Notes: a model not told the origin generated them from the letters alone. A stretch of 64,000 bases of DNA from Streptomyces broussonetiae (GCF_009796285.1 NZ_CP047020.1:4340001-4404000), one strand, 5' to 3'; counted from the stretch's first letter, positions 43,464 to 52,477 are shown. Numbers and translations are program-made.

Positions 43464-44576
43464 TCAGCGCGGATACCGCGCCAGCCACCCCGGTGACGAC
43501 CCTGCCGGGCCGTGCAGTGCCGGGCCCTGGGTCATCTCCATCGCGAAGTCGTCGGCCAGTTCCAGGATCGTCGCACGGCCCTCCAGCTCGGTCAGCCAGG
43601 CCGGGGGGAGGGCCGTTTCGCCGTGCAGGGCGCCGAGGAGGCCGCCGGTCAGGGCGCCCGCCGCTGCCGAGGGGCCGCCCTGGTTCACCGCCAGGCACAG
43701 GCCGTGCCGTACGTCCTCGCCCACCAACGCGCAGTACACGGAAGCCGCCAGCAGCCCGTCCGCCGTACCGTCCCCCGCCAGTTCCTCGACTCTCGTCGGG
43801 CTCGGGATGCCCTGGCGCACCGCCCCGAGGGCGTGCTGGAGGGCATCCGCGACGGGCTGGTGACCGGGGTGGGCGGAGAGGAGGGCGAGGGTGCGCTGGA
43901 CGGCGCCGTCGAGGCTCTCGCCGCGGGCCAGCGCGTGCACGATCACGGCGTACGCGCCCGCGGAGAGGTAGGCGATCGGGTGCCCGTGGCTCTGCGCCGC
44001 GCATTCCACCGCCAGCTGGGCGACGAGCTGCGGCTCCCAGCCGACCAGCAGCCCGAACGCCGCCGAGCGGGCGACCGCCTCCGGGCCCAGCTCGCCGGGG
44101 TTCTTGGGCCGCTCCAGCGTGCCCATGACCTCGTCGCCGAAGCCGACGAGCAGGGCCCGGCTCGGCTCGCGGCGGGCGTACAGCCACTCCTCGCGGGCCA
44201 GCCAGCCGTCGTCCTTGCGGCGCTCGTCGGGCCCCCAGTCCCGCTGGGTCGCCGCCCAGCGCAGATACGCCCGGTGCAGGTCGGTCGGCGGATGCCAGGC
44301 GCCGGTGTCCCGGCGCACCTGGGCACGTATCAGCCCGTCCACGGTGAAGAGCGCAAGCTGGGTGTGGTGGGTGACCGTGCCGCGCCGGCCCTGGCCGAAG
44401 GCCAGGTCCAGCAGCCCCTCGGGACCGTAGGCGGCCCGGATCTCCTCCAGGGACAGCGCGTCGGCGGGACCGCCGAGCGCGTCGCCCACGGCGGCCCCCA
44501 GCAGGGTGCCGCGCACCCTGCTCCGGAAGTCCTGCTGCTCGGCACGTCCCCAGACGGCGCCGGACGTCGTACCCAC
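43464..44576 (-). CDS. ADP-ribosylglycohydrolase-fold protein with altered metal sites
   Basis: A protein of ~370 residues with the all-helical DraG/ARH fold. GAAVGDALGGPADAL (~28-41) matches the family's opening motif. Two metal-binding motifs are changed: the canonical TDDT reads THHT (69-72), and the C-terminal NxGGDSDxxG region reads NQGGPSAAAGALTGG, without its aspartates. Catalysis by the usual binuclear Mg centre therefore looks unlikely; the protein may bind ADP-ribose or use another metal. The GTG at 44576 has GAGGAGG upstream. A TetR gene lies just upstream on the same strand. Confidence 0.85.
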   Translation of the reverse strand: MGTTSGAVWGRAEQQDFRSRVRGTLLGAAVGDALGGPADALSLEEIRAAYGPEGLLDLAFGQGRRGTVTHHTQLALFTVDGLIRAQVRRDTGAWHPPTDLHRAYLRWAATQRDWGPDERRKDDGWLAREEWLYARREPSRALLVGFGDEVMGTLERPKNPGELGPEAVARSAAFGLLVGWEPQLVAQLAVECAAQSHGHPIAYLSAGAYAVIVHALARGESLDGAVQRTLALLSAHPGHQPVADALQHALGAVRQGIPSPTRVEELAGDGTADGLLAASVYCALVGEDVRHGLCLAVNQGGPSAAAGALTGGLLGALHGETALPPAWLTELEGRATILELADDFAMEMTQGPALHGPAGSSPGWLARYPR

Positions 44577-44672
44577 TGAAGTCCTCCTCACGGCACCGTC
44601 CGTCCGTACGACGCTCAGCACTGTAATCGACCTGGAACGGTCCGTTCAGTGGGGCAAACCACCCCCGAAGGT

Positions 44673-45416
44673 TCATTCCCGCCCAGTCATGAGCGCTTCG
44701 ACCCCGTCAAGGATGCGGTCGAGCCCGAATGCGAGCGCGTCGGTCCCGTCCGGCTCGAAGGCGCCCTCGGTGACGGCCCGGGCGAGCGCGGGGAAGCGGT
44801 CGGCGTGCCGGGCGAGCAGCTCACCGCTCAGCCGGTCCCACTCCTCACTCCCCTCCTCGTCGTGGTCACCGAGCTGCTGGGCGAGGTTGCGGACGAGCCC
44901 GATCAGCAGCAAAAAGACCTGGTGGCGGTGGGCGGCACCGAGACCGGTGGGCTCCAGGGCGGCGAGCGCCGCGTCCAGCCAGGACAGCTGGCAGGGGCCC
45001 ATCAGCCGGCGCCGCATGGCGGTGGCCCCGAGCAGCCAGGGATGGTCGGCGTAGACGCGCGCGCAGCAGCGGGTCCACTCGCGTACGGCCGCCCGCCAGT
45101 CCCCCTCCGGCACCCGGGACAGGTCCGGGGCCTCGGCCAGCACGGACTCGACCATCAGCGCGACGAGTTCGGTCTTGCCGGGGACGTACCGGTACAGGGC
45201 CATCGCCGAGACCCCGAACCCGCCCGCCACCCTGCTCATGGAGACCGCGTCCAGCCCCTCCGCGTCCGCGAGTTCGGCGGCTGCGGCGGCGATGCGCTGC
45301 GGCGACAGCTTGGGCTTGGGCCCGCGCGTGGGCCGCCCCTGCTCGCCCCACAGCAGCGCGAGGCCCGCCGCCGGATCGCGCGGCCGGTCCGGCTCCCTGT
45401 CACTGCGCCCCGCCAT
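44673..45416 (-). CDS. TetR-family regulator (TetR_C C-terminal domain)
   Basis: A 247-residue regulator. The helix-turn-helix is at ~40-80 (IAAAAAELADAEGLDAVSMS, VSAMALYRYVPGKTELV). The C-terminal domain resembles the tetracycline-repressor type (HPWLLGATAMRRRLMGP...). It diverges from the alpha/beta hydrolase gene, with a dyad in the 109-bp gap. The hydrolase and perhaps the downstream ADP-ribosylglycohydrolase-like gene are its likely targets. Confidence 0.9.
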   Translation of the reverse strand: MAGRSDREPDRPRDPAAGLALLWGEQGRPTRGPKPKLSPQRIAAAAAELADAEGLDAVSMSRVAGGFGVSAMALYRYVPGKTELVALMVESVLAEAPDLSRVPEGDWRAAVREWTRCCARVYADHPWLLGATAMRRRLMGPCQLSWLDAALAALEPTGLGAAHRHQVFLLLIGLVRNLAQQLGDHDEEGSEEWDRLSGELLARHADRFPALARAVTEGAFEPDGTDALAFGLDRILDGVEALMTGRE

Positions 45417-45483
45417 GCCCCACTCCCCATCACTTCACTCGTCATTCCGTTGACGCCGCAGACAACTGTATATACCGTAAGCA

Positions 45484-45500
45484 CATCAGAACAGCTGATG
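45484..45500. promoter_or_regulatory. Inverted repeat in the tetR-hydrolase gap
   Basis: CATCAG-AACAG-CTGATG is a perfect 6-bp dyad in an AT-rich intergenic region. AACTGT at 45464 and ACAGTT at 45508 form an outer inverted pair. Likely TetR operator. Confidence 0.5.
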
Positions 45501-45525
45501 GCATAAACAGTTTAGGGGGAACACC

Positions 45526-46557
45526 GTGCTGCTGACCTACCGCGCCCTCAAGCGCCGGGCGAACGCGAAGAAGCTGGAGATCCGGATGCCGAACGGCATC
45601 GACGAGGCGTCGTACGTCCGCATCGGCGGCATCGACCAGTGGCTCTCGGTCCGGGGCGAGGACCTGTCGAACCCGGTGATCGTGGAGCTGCACGGCGGCC
45701 CCGGCGCCTCCAACCTGGTCTTCGCCCCGCGCACCCGCGCCTGGGAGCGACACTTCACGATCGTCCGCTGGGACATGCGCGGCGCCGGCCGGACCTTCGC
45801 GGCGGGCGGCCCCGAGGGCCAGGGCGAGATGACCCTCGACCGCCTGTACGCCGACGCCCTGGAGGTGACCCGGCACATCCGCGCCCGCCTCGGCGTCGAC
45901 AAGGTCCTGCTGGTCGCCAACAGCTTCGGCACGGTCACCGGCCTGCGCCTGGCCCGCGACCACCCCGAGTTCTACTCGGCCTACGTCGGCACCGACCAGA
46001 ACATCATCGGCGGCGGCCGCGACACCTCCTCCTACGAGGCACTGCTGGCCCGGCTGGCGAAGGCGGGCAGGAGGAAGGAGCGGGCGAAGGTGGCGGCGAT
46101 GGGCCCGGACCGGTCCGCCTGGAGCGCCGAGCAGTGGTCGGAGTACGCCAAGACCGTGGTCACGACCGACCCCCTCACCTACGACACGATGAAGACGGTC
46201 GTGATCCGCTCCCTCTGGTTCTCCCCCTTCCACACCCTCCGCGGCCTGCGCGCCTACCTGAAGGGCATGACGTTCTCCGAACAACTCGGCCCCCAGGCGA
46301 TGACCATCGACGAGTACGCCGAGGGCACCGCCTTCCGCCTCCCCTTCTTCCTCTTCCAGGGCGACCACGACGTCCTCACCCCACCGGAACCGGCCCGCCG
46401 CTTCTACGAGGCGGTCACGGCCCCCGTGAAGGACTTCGCCCTGATCCGCGAGGCGAGCCACTTCGCGTCGTTCCGGCACCCGGAGCAGTTCCTGGACCTG
46501 ATGCTGACGAGGGTGCGGCCGGTGGTGACGGGGGAGGGGGTCAGCCGTACCACGTGA
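45526..46557 (+). CDS. Alpha/beta-hydrolase, proline iminopeptidase-like
   Basis: A 343-residue hydrolase with the oxyanion motif HGGPGAS (~54-60) and the nucleophile elbow VANSFGT. GDHDVLTPP supplies the acid and REASHFASF the histidine. HGGPG plus the short N-terminal extension matches the proline iminopeptidase group. The elbow reads NSFG where GGSWG is usual. A GGGGG run lies before the GTG at 45526. Its 3' end overlaps the broken relE-like gene by 17 bp. Confidence 0.9.
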   Translation: MLLTYRALKRRANAKKLEIRMPNGIDEASYVRIGGIDQWLSVRGEDLSNPVIVELHGGPGASNLVFAPRTRAWERHFTIVRWDMRGAGRTFAAGGPEGQGEMTLDRLYADALEVTRHIRARLGVDKVLLVANSFGTVTGLRLARDHPEFYSAYVGTDQNIIGGGRDTSSYEALLARLAKAGRRKERAKVAAMGPDRSAWSAEQWSEYAKTVVTTDPLTYDTMKTVVIRSLWFSPFHTLRGLRAYLKGMTFSEQLGPQAMTIDEYAEGTAFRLPFFLFQGDHDVLTPPEPARRFYEAVTAPVKDFALIREASHFASFRHPEQFLDLMLTRVRPVVTGEGVSRTT

Positions 46558-46802
46558 CGTTGCAGACGTAGACGCACTCGTGGCGGGGTACGGGGAGAAA
46601 GCCGATGAAGCCGCGCCCGCCGAGGATGTCGAACTCGCGGAGTCCGCCTTCGCGATCAAAAGCCCGGCCGACCTTGACGGAGCCGGGGCCGAGCGCGGCC
46701 AGTTCGGCCGCGAGGCGCTCCACCTCCGCCACCACTCCCGGCGGCAGTCCTCCCGTGACGTACGCCGCACTCGGGTTGTAGTCCCAAGCCCCGGTCCGTC
46801 AC
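46541..46802 (-). pseudogene. Frameshifted RelE/ParE-like small protein gene
   Basis: One frame (from GTG 46735) gives a 64-residue C-terminus: VERLAAELAALGPGSVKVGR, FDILGGRGFIGFLPVPRHEC. The same homology continues upstream in that frame (AWDYNPSAAYVTGGLPPGVV) to a stop, without a start codon. A good start (GTG 46802, GGAGG 6 bases before) lies in another frame and reads VTDRG. Removing one G from the G-run at 46789-46792 would join the two into a gene of about 86 codons. The GTG overlaps the stop of the upstream small gene (GTGA), an operon layout typical of toxin-antitoxin pairs. Confidence 0.6.
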
Positions 46803-47011
46803 AGCCCGGCCTCCGCCTCGGCCGCCTGTCGGATCGTTCCGATCTCCGCGATGGCGGCCGTCGGATCCTGCTCCCCCGCATCCACGATCCGCTCCAGCTC
46901 CCTCAGCCGGGCAGCGCGCTCAGGGTGTCGTTCAATGGCGACGAACACGGCCCAGGAGTGGACGAACGCACGCAACGGCGCGAGGCTCTGAGTCTGCTGA
47001 GCGTTGGTCGT
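46799..47011 (-). pseudogene. Small helical protein gene whose start codon appears to be ACG
   Basis: The frame reads TTNAQQTQSLAPLRAFVHSW and then RHPERAARLRELERIVDAGE and EAEAGL before TGA, a highly helical 70-residue product with coding-like composition. Relatives would begin M-T-N/Q-A-Q-Q; here the codon at that position is ACG, and no ATG, GTG or TTG occurs between it and the preceding stop. It may be start-less, use a rare start, or begin at an internal GTG. It overlaps the frameshifted gene downstream and is a plausible antitoxin-like partner. It also overlaps the 3' part of the winged-helix gene. Confidence 0.45.
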
Positions 47012-47655
47012 GGCTTCGAAGAGGTGCTGGCGTGAGGGCGGGAGTCCGACTCAGCCGGGTGCTTGATCGGGTCCTGGGGCAGGCCCGTCGTGAGGGTCCG
47101 TACAACGGCCGTGGGCGGCACACCCCGCTCCAGCCACTCGGCGACGGCCGGGGCCAGCCGGTGCACGTCCCGTTCGGTGAGGAGCAGGCGGGAGTCGTGC
47201 GCGCGCAGGCAGGACAGCAGGTCGGTCGCCTTCGTCCCACAGGACGGCCGGTCGGGCTTGGTCTCGGCCTCGGGAGGGATGGGCGGGGCCGCCGCGGCCA
47301 GGGCGCGTCGGGGCTTGTTGTACGAGGTCGTCCGAGTCGTCACCTGCCCCGATGGAAGACGCTCCTTGGTGCGTGAGAGGAACCCGTGCTCCTCCAGTTC
47401 GCGCAGCGCCGCCGCGATCGGGATCTCCCCGTCGGGGGAGTTCGCCGCCAGCGCCTTGATACCGACCGGAGTGCCCTCGGGCAGCGACTGGATGTGCGTC
47501 GCCACACCGATCGCGCTGAACGACAGCTCCGGGTGCTGGGCCAAGTCGTTGCTGATCACGGTGAAGTTGTCGCGGAGGGGTTCGTTCTCATGGGTGACGC
47601 CGGACGAAGGACGGGGCCTCGGGTGCGCGGGAGCGTTACGCTTCTTCTCAGTCAT
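46903..47655 (-). CDS. Winged-helix (replication-initiator-like) DNA-binding protein, altered C-terminus
   Basis: A 250-residue protein. A MarR/initiator-like winged helix lies at ~30-115: NFTVISNDLAQHPELSFSAI, AANSPDGEIPIAAALRELEE and HGFLSRTKERLPSGQV. A helical segment (LTERDVHRLAPAVAEWLERG) follows. After PQDPIKHPA (~195) the sequence turns into low-complexity basic text that looks out of frame and overlaps the small gene at 46799-47011, so the C-terminus may be frameshifted. Proteins of this kind are common in Streptomyces chromosomes and mobile elements. The ribosome binding site before ATG 47655 is poor. Confidence 0.65.
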   Translation of the reverse strand: MTEKKRNAPAHPRPRPSSGVTHENEPLRDNFTVISNDLAQHPELSFSAIGVATHIQSLPEGTPVGIKALAANSPDGEIPIAAALRELEEHGFLSRTKERLPSGQVTTRTTSYNKPRRALAAAAPPIPPEAETKPDRPSCGTKATDLLSCLRAHDSRLLLTERDVHRLAPAVAEWLERGVPPTAVVRTLTTGLPQDPIKHPAESDSRPHASTSSKPRPTLSRLRASRRCVRSSTPGPCSSPLNDTLSALPG

Positions 47656-47880
47656 CGGGAAGTGGGCCTTCCTCGGTGATCAGGCCCTCGCAGTGGGATG
47701 CCAGTCCCGGCGAGGGCCGATGCATGTTTACGGGCTGTTGCAGCCGAGGCTGCACCACAACTCCCCCGTCGCGCCAGTTGCGTTGGGCATATTCACTCCG
47801 GCGAGTGAGCGACGGGGGCGGTGAGGGTGGGATTGGTTCTTTCCCCGGTTCTTTGGTCTTTGGCGTCGGGCGCCACCGGG

Positions 47881-48288
47881 TCACGGGCCACCGCGACCCG
47901 GTACGAGTTCCGCCCAGACGATCTTGGCCCCGGCCGGCGCCTCCGCCACGCCCCAGCGTTCCGCGTACGCCGCCACGATCCGTAGACCCCGGCCGCGTTC
48001 CGACTCCTCGGCCACCGGGTCATGGAGACACGGGACCCGGTCGCCCCGGGCGTCGGTCACCTCGATCCGCAGGGTGCCGTCGTCGTGGAGCGTCAGCCCC
48101 AGGCGGAAGTCCCGTCCCCGTACCCGCCCGTGCAGTACGGCGTTCGACGCCAGCTCCGCCACCACCTGCGTCGCCTCCTCGAACGGCGCGCCCCACTCGG
48201 CCAGTTGACGCTCGGTGAGGAGCCGGGCCAGGCGCGCGCCTCTTCGGGTCGCCGACAGCTGGATCCTGAGGTGGTTTTTCTGATTCAT
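47881..48288 (-). CDS. RsbW-like anti-sigma factor/serine kinase-type ATPase
   Basis: A 135-residue HATPase_c_2 domain: ATQVVAELASNAVLHGR (N-box), EVTDARGD (G1) and ERGRGLRIVAAYAERWG (G2). Streptomyces encodes dozens of these stand-alone ATPases, which act on sigma-factor or DUF397/XRE signalling. It diverges from the XRE/DUF5753 gene at 48402, a common arrangement, so the three genes may form one regulatory unit. Confidence 0.9.
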   Translation of the reverse strand: MNQKNHLRIQLSATRRGARLARLLTERQLAEWGAPFEEATQVVAELASNAVLHGRVRGRDFRLGLTLHDDGTLRIEVTDARGDRVPCLHDPVAEESERGRGLRIVAAYAERWGVAEAPAGAKIVWAELVPGRGGP

Positions 48289-48401
48289 GTCACCCAGCGT
48301 GGTCGCGCTTCCCTACTCTGAACAGCGACGACCACGGTACGCAGCGTGACTGTCCGGGGGCTGGGTGTGGTCGTACGGCTCGTACGTCGCAAGGGGGCAA
48401 C

Positions 48402-49214
48402 GTGGAGGACGAAGAGGCCGAGGCCGTACTCAAGATGGTCGGACGGCAGATCAAGGTCTGGCGGGAAGCTGCCGGGCTGAAGCAGGGAGAGCTGGGGGCG
48501 CGGATCAAGTACAGCGAGGAGATGGTGTCGTCCGTGGAGCGCGGGCGACGGTCTCCAAAGCCGGACTTTCTCGACGCCGCCGATGAAGTGCTGGGTGCGG
48601 ACGGGAAGTTGTCCGCGATGAAGGAGGACGTGGAGAAGGCCCGGTATCCGAAGAACGTTCGGGATCTGGCCAAGCTGGAGGGTGAGGCCACTGAGTTGGG
48701 GGCTTACGCCGCCCTCCATGTTCACGGCCTCTTGCAGACAACGGAATACGCACGTGCTTTGTATGCCATGCGGCGGCCCTCGTACACCGAGGAGGAGATC
48801 GACCGCCTCGTCGCCGCGCGCATGGCAAGGAAGTCGGTGTTCGAGCGGGTACCCCGGGCGCTCATCACGTTCGTCCAGGAAGAGGCAACGCTGAGGCGTC
48901 CCATCGGCGGCAAGGTGGTGCTGCGGCAGCAGTTGGAACACCTGGTGGAGATGAGCAAGTTGCGGCATGTGGAGATCCAGGTGATGCCCACGGACTGTGA
49001 GGATCACGCGGGCATGATGGGCTCGATCCAGGTGCTGAAGCTCCCGAACGGCAAGACCCTCGGACACACTGAAGGCCAGCTCTACAGCCGGGTCGTCAGC
49101 GACCCTCGGGAGGCCCACCTCATGGAGATGCGCTATGGGATGATCCGGGCGCAGGCGCTCACGCCCCGAGAGTCACTCGCCTTCATCGAGAAAGTACTGG
49201 AGTTGGAGACATGA
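48402..49214 (+). CDS. XRE-family regulator with DUF5753 domain
   Basis: A 270-residue protein: helix-turn-helix at ~13-65 (WREAAGLKQGELGARIKYSE, SSVERGRRSPKPDFL), then DUF5753 (LLQTTEYARAL, VEIQVMPTDCEDHAGMMGS). GTG start at 48402. Its stop overlaps the DUF397 start (ATGA), so the pair is translationally coupled, unlike the looser XRE/DUF397 pair near 33 kb. Confidence 0.93.
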   Translation: MEDEEAEAVLKMVGRQIKVWREAAGLKQGELGARIKYSEEMVSSVERGRRSPKPDFLDAADEVLGADGKLSAMKEDVEKARYPKNVRDLAKLEGEATELGAYAALHVHGLLQTTEYARALYAMRRPSYTEEEIDRLVAARMARKSVFERVPRALITFVQEEATLRRPIGGKVVLRQQLEHLVEMSKLRHVEIQVMPTDCEDHAGMMGSIQVLKLPNGKTLGHTEGQLYSRVVSDPREAHLMEMRYGMIRAQALTPRESLAFIEKVLELET

Positions 49215-49393
49215 CCGCCCTGGAGTGGTTCAAGAGCAGCTACAGCGGCAACGACGGCCCCGAATGCGTCGAGGTCGCCATATCCCCCGCCACCATCCAC
49301 ATCCGCGACTCCAAGGACAGGGACCACGGCCAACTCGCCGTGAGCGGAGCCTCCTGGACGGAGTTCCTGGACTTCGCCGTTCACTCCGCGTAG
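49211..49393 (+). CDS. DUF397 protein
   Basis: A 60-residue DUF397 protein with WFKSSYSGNDGPECVEVA, then HIRDSKDRDHG and SWTEFLDFA. ATG 49211 overlaps the regulator stop. Its own stop region overlaps the end of the convergent ATPase-TPR gene by 13 bp. Confidence 0.93.
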   Translation: MTALEWFKSSYSGNDGPECVEVAISPATIHIRDSKDRDHGQLAVSGASWTEFLDFAVHSA

Positions 49394-52389
49394 CGCGCCC
49401 GCATCGCGTCCCGCGCCTCGATCGCCCGCGCCAGCCGGGGTGCGAGCCGGGTGCGGTCCATGGCGGGGCTCAGGCGGAGGATGTCGAGTGCGTCGGCCAG
49501 ATCTGCCAGGTCCGGCCAGGAGTGCGGGGCAGTCAGGAAGCGGTGCAGGTCGCGATCCAGTTCGGGCCAGTTCTGGAGGGCCGCGCTGGTCACCGGCCGC
49601 ACCCAGGTACGGCCGTTCGCACGGGCGAGGCTCGTCCACAGGGGGCGGGCGACGCTCACGCCCTCGGCTGCGCTCACCGCCAGGGCCCGGCGCACGTCCG
49701 GGGTCGCCGCCTGCCGGGCCAGGGGCCAGTTCCGGGCGCTCAGCGCGGCGGCACAGCGGACCTCGGCCGTGTCGAGGGCGGCCACCGCCTCCTCGTACCG
49801 GCCGTTCAGGAGGTGCACGGCGGCCAGTTGACGGCAGGCCCAGTCCGTGTCCCCGCCCAGCGTGACGTACCGTTCGAGGTCCGACCGCGCCTGCTCCAGC
49901 CGGCCGACGCTCATATCCGTCTGGATCTTGTTCGCGAGGGCCCACGCGCCCCGGGGATCCAGTTCCACGGCACGGTAGGCATGGACGAGCGCCCTGTCGT
50001 ATCTGCCTTGGCGGCTGCGGGCCCTGGAACGGTGCACCAGGGCCCAGGGATAGTCCGGGGTGAGGCTCAGCGCGCGGTCGAGGTCGGCCAGCGCCTCCTC
50101 GTCGCGGCCGCGCCTGCCGTGCAGGGCGCCCCGGCTGGCGTAGGCGGAGGCGTACTCCGGGTCCAGCGCGAGGGCCTTGTCGTAGTCGGCCAGTGCCTCC
50201 GCCTCGCGGCCCACGGCGGCGAGCGCGTCGCCCCGCTCGCACCGCACCCAGGGCGCCTCCGGGAGGAGCGCCACCGCGCGGTCCAGATCGGCCAGTTGAC
50301 GCGCGCGGTCGCGCAGCGAGCGGTGCAGCCGGGCCCGGCGGGCCAGGCCCCAGACGAACTCCGGGTCGATCTGCAGGGCCCGGTCCAGGTCGGTGAGCGC
50401 CTGGTCGTAGCGGCGCATGGCGTGGTGCGTGGCCCCGCGTACGGCCCAGGTGTCGCGCAGCGTCGGGTCGAGCGCGACCGCCCGGTCCAGGTCGCGCAGG
50501 GCGGCGTCGTACTGTCCGCACAGCCGCCGGTAGTCGCCGCGGGAGCTGAGATGGGCGGCGTTGTCGGGGTCTTCGGCGAGGACGCGGTCCAGGTCGGCGA
50601 CGGCGCCCTCGTAGTCGCGCAGGGCGGCGCGGGTGAGGGCGCGGCCGTGATGGGCGAGCGTCAGCCCGGGCGTGAGGGCGAGGGCCCGGTCGTACTCGGT
50701 GAGCGCGCGCTCGGGGGCCTCGGCCACGCGCAGCAGGGTGCCGCGGTTGGCGTGGGCGATGGCCCGGGACGCGGTGTCGAGCGGGGCGTGGTCCAGGAGC
50801 AGGGTCAGCGCCTGCTCGGCGGTCCGGGACTCCAGCGCGTGCAGCAGGTCCCGGCCCCAGCGCGTCACGTCCTCGGCCTGGGTGTCCGCTCCGGCCTCCA
50901 CCAGCATCCGGGCCCAGCGGCGGCCTTCCTCCTCGCGCCAGCCGCAGGCCCGCACCGCCCCGCCGAGCACGAACGCGAGTGCGCTCCGCTCCCCCGCGCA
51001 CAGCCGGTGGTAGGCCTCCGCGAGCCTCAGCTCCCGCCACTCCTCGTCCGCCCAGGGGTCGGCGAGACCGTCCTGCCGTTCGTGGCGCCACCTGCCGAAG
51101 GTCTCCGCGAGCTGCTCCTGCCGCTGCGCCCATCCCCGCGGCGAGCGCCTGCGCTGCATCCGCAGCATCGGGGCGCGCACGACGTCGTGGTACTGCACCC
51201 GCTCGCCCCGCTCGCTGACGAACGGCATGCCCCGCAGCCAGTCGTACAGGGCGTCGGCCTCGTCCGGCGTGCACTGCGCCACCGCCCGGAACACATCCGC
51301 GTCCAGGCGCCGGGGCAGCGCGCAGGCCAGGGCCACCGACCGGCGCACCGGGTCCGGCTCCCACTTGAGGAACCGGTCCACCGCCGTGGCGCTCGGGTCA
51401 CCCACGTCGTCCGGGTCGGCGGGGCGGGCCTCGGCCAGGGTGGAGACGAGGACGGGCAGGCCGCGGGTCAGCCGGAGCACCTCCGCGACCACCGGCTCGG
51501 CCACCACCCCGCGGTCCGCCAGCAGTCCACGCGCCTCCGCGTCGGTGAACGGGCCGAGCGGCAGGTCGGTCATGAAGTCGGCGAAGCCGCCCCAGCGGGC
51601 GGTGTCGAAGGGGCGCTGGCCGGCGGTGACGACGAGGACGTTGGCGGGCAGGGCGCCGTAGCGGTCGGTGGTCATCAGCTCGTGCAGCCAGCCGTCGAGG
51701 AAGGGGCCGGTGCGCTCGTAGGTGTCGAAGAACAGGACCAGCCAGCGGACGGACGACGTCACCTCCGCCAGTTCGTCCAGCAGCTTGGGGGTCAGCACCC
51801 GCTCCGGGGACAGCACCAGCTGCACGTCCTCCTGGTTGCGGAAGCGGGCGCTCAGCCGGGCCTTCAACCGGGCGGCGGCATCGGCCAGTTGGCCCGCGTC
51901 CACCGCTCCGGCGAAGACTCCGGCGCCGGGCACGAGCGTGCCCACGCCCGCCATGCCCAGCCGCACGGCCGTCATGGTCAGCGGGGAGGGGCCCTCGGGC
52001 CCGGGTTCCAGGGCCGCGGCCTCGGCCTCGGCGTCGTGCCGCCGCGCCCGGTGGGCGACCAGCGCCTCTTCCAGTTTCCTCAACCGGTGCCCCTGCTGGG
52101 CCAGTTGGCGGCACAGGGCGGCCATCGCCTCGGGCACGCTGCCCACGCTCTCGTCGACGTACGCCGTCAGCGCCCCGCGTTCGCGCGCGATCTGCTCCAG
52201 CTCCCTGACCAGGAACGTCTTTCCGACACCCGAGTTGCCGTGGACGTGGAAGAGGAAGCGGTGCCGCTCGTCCTCGGGCGCCAGGTCCAAGTTGGCCCGG
52301 AAGGCGGCCCGTTCACCGCCGCGGCCCACGAATCCCGCCCGTCTGCGCCGCCCGATGAGGTCCTGCATCGACGGCCGTTCCCGCGTCAT
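49381..52389 (-). CDS. P-loop ATPase with C-terminal TPR array (STAND-like)
   Basis: A 1002-residue protein. The N-terminal ATPase has FVGRGGE (~20-26), Walker A GNSGVGKT (51-58) and a Walker B region WLVLFFDTYE (~217). A winged-helix-like region spans ~360-430. From ~540 to ~840 it carries at least eight TPR units (A-x-YDRALALTP, DLDRAVALDP, DLDRALQIDP, DYDKALALDP and others). NTPase-plus-TPR architecture matches STAND signalling proteins that oligomerise on ligand sensing. No effector domain is fused at the N-terminus. ATG 52389 has GGAGGGG 6 bases upstream. Confidence 0.85.
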   Translation of the reverse strand: MTRERPSMQDLIGRRRRAGFVGRGGERAAFRANLDLAPEDERHRFLFHVHGNSGVGKTFLVRELEQIARERGALTAYVDESVGSVPEAMAALCRQLAQQGHRLRKLEEALVAHRARRHDAEAEAAALEPGPEGPSPLTMTAVRLGMAGVGTLVPGAGVFAGAVDAGQLADAAARLKARLSARFRNQEDVQLVLSPERVLTPKLLDELAEVTSSVRWLVLFFDTYERTGPFLDGWLHELMTTDRYGALPANVLVVTAGQRPFDTARWGGFADFMTDLPLGPFTDAEARGLLADRGVVAEPVVAEVLRLTRGLPVLVSTLAEARPADPDDVGDPSATAVDRFLKWEPDPVRRSVALACALPRRLDADVFRAVAQCTPDEADALYDWLRGMPFVSERGERVQYHDVVRAPMLRMQRRRSPRGWAQRQEQLAETFGRWRHERQDGLADPWADEEWRELRLAEAYHRLCAGERSALAFVLGGAVRACGWREEEGRRWARMLVEAGADTQAEDVTRWGRDLLHALESRTAEQALTLLLDHAPLDTASRAIAHANRGTLLRVAEAPERALTEYDRALALTPGLTLAHHGRALTRAALRDYEGAVADLDRVLAEDPDNAAHLSSRGDYRRLCGQYDAALRDLDRAVALDPTLRDTWAVRGATHHAMRRYDQALTDLDRALQIDPEFVWGLARRARLHRSLRDRARQLADLDRAVALLPEAPWVRCERGDALAAVGREAEALADYDKALALDPEYASAYASRGALHGRRGRDEEALADLDRALSLTPDYPWALVHRSRARSRQGRYDRALVHAYRAVELDPRGAWALANKIQTDMSVGRLEQARSDLERYVTLGGDTDWACRQLAAVHLLNGRYEEAVAALDTAEVRCAAALSARNWPLARQAATPDVRRALAVSAAEGVSVARPLWTSLARANGRTWVRPVTSAALQNWPELDRDLHRFLTAPHSWPDLADLADALDILRLSPAMDRTRLAPRLARAIEARDAMRARYAE

Positions 52390-52477
52390 GCGTCCGCCCC
52401 TCCCCGCCCGGCCCGTCTCTTCATTCTGGCGCAATGCCCCCGCGAGAAGTCGGCTTCTGTCAGGGGAGAATTCAGCC

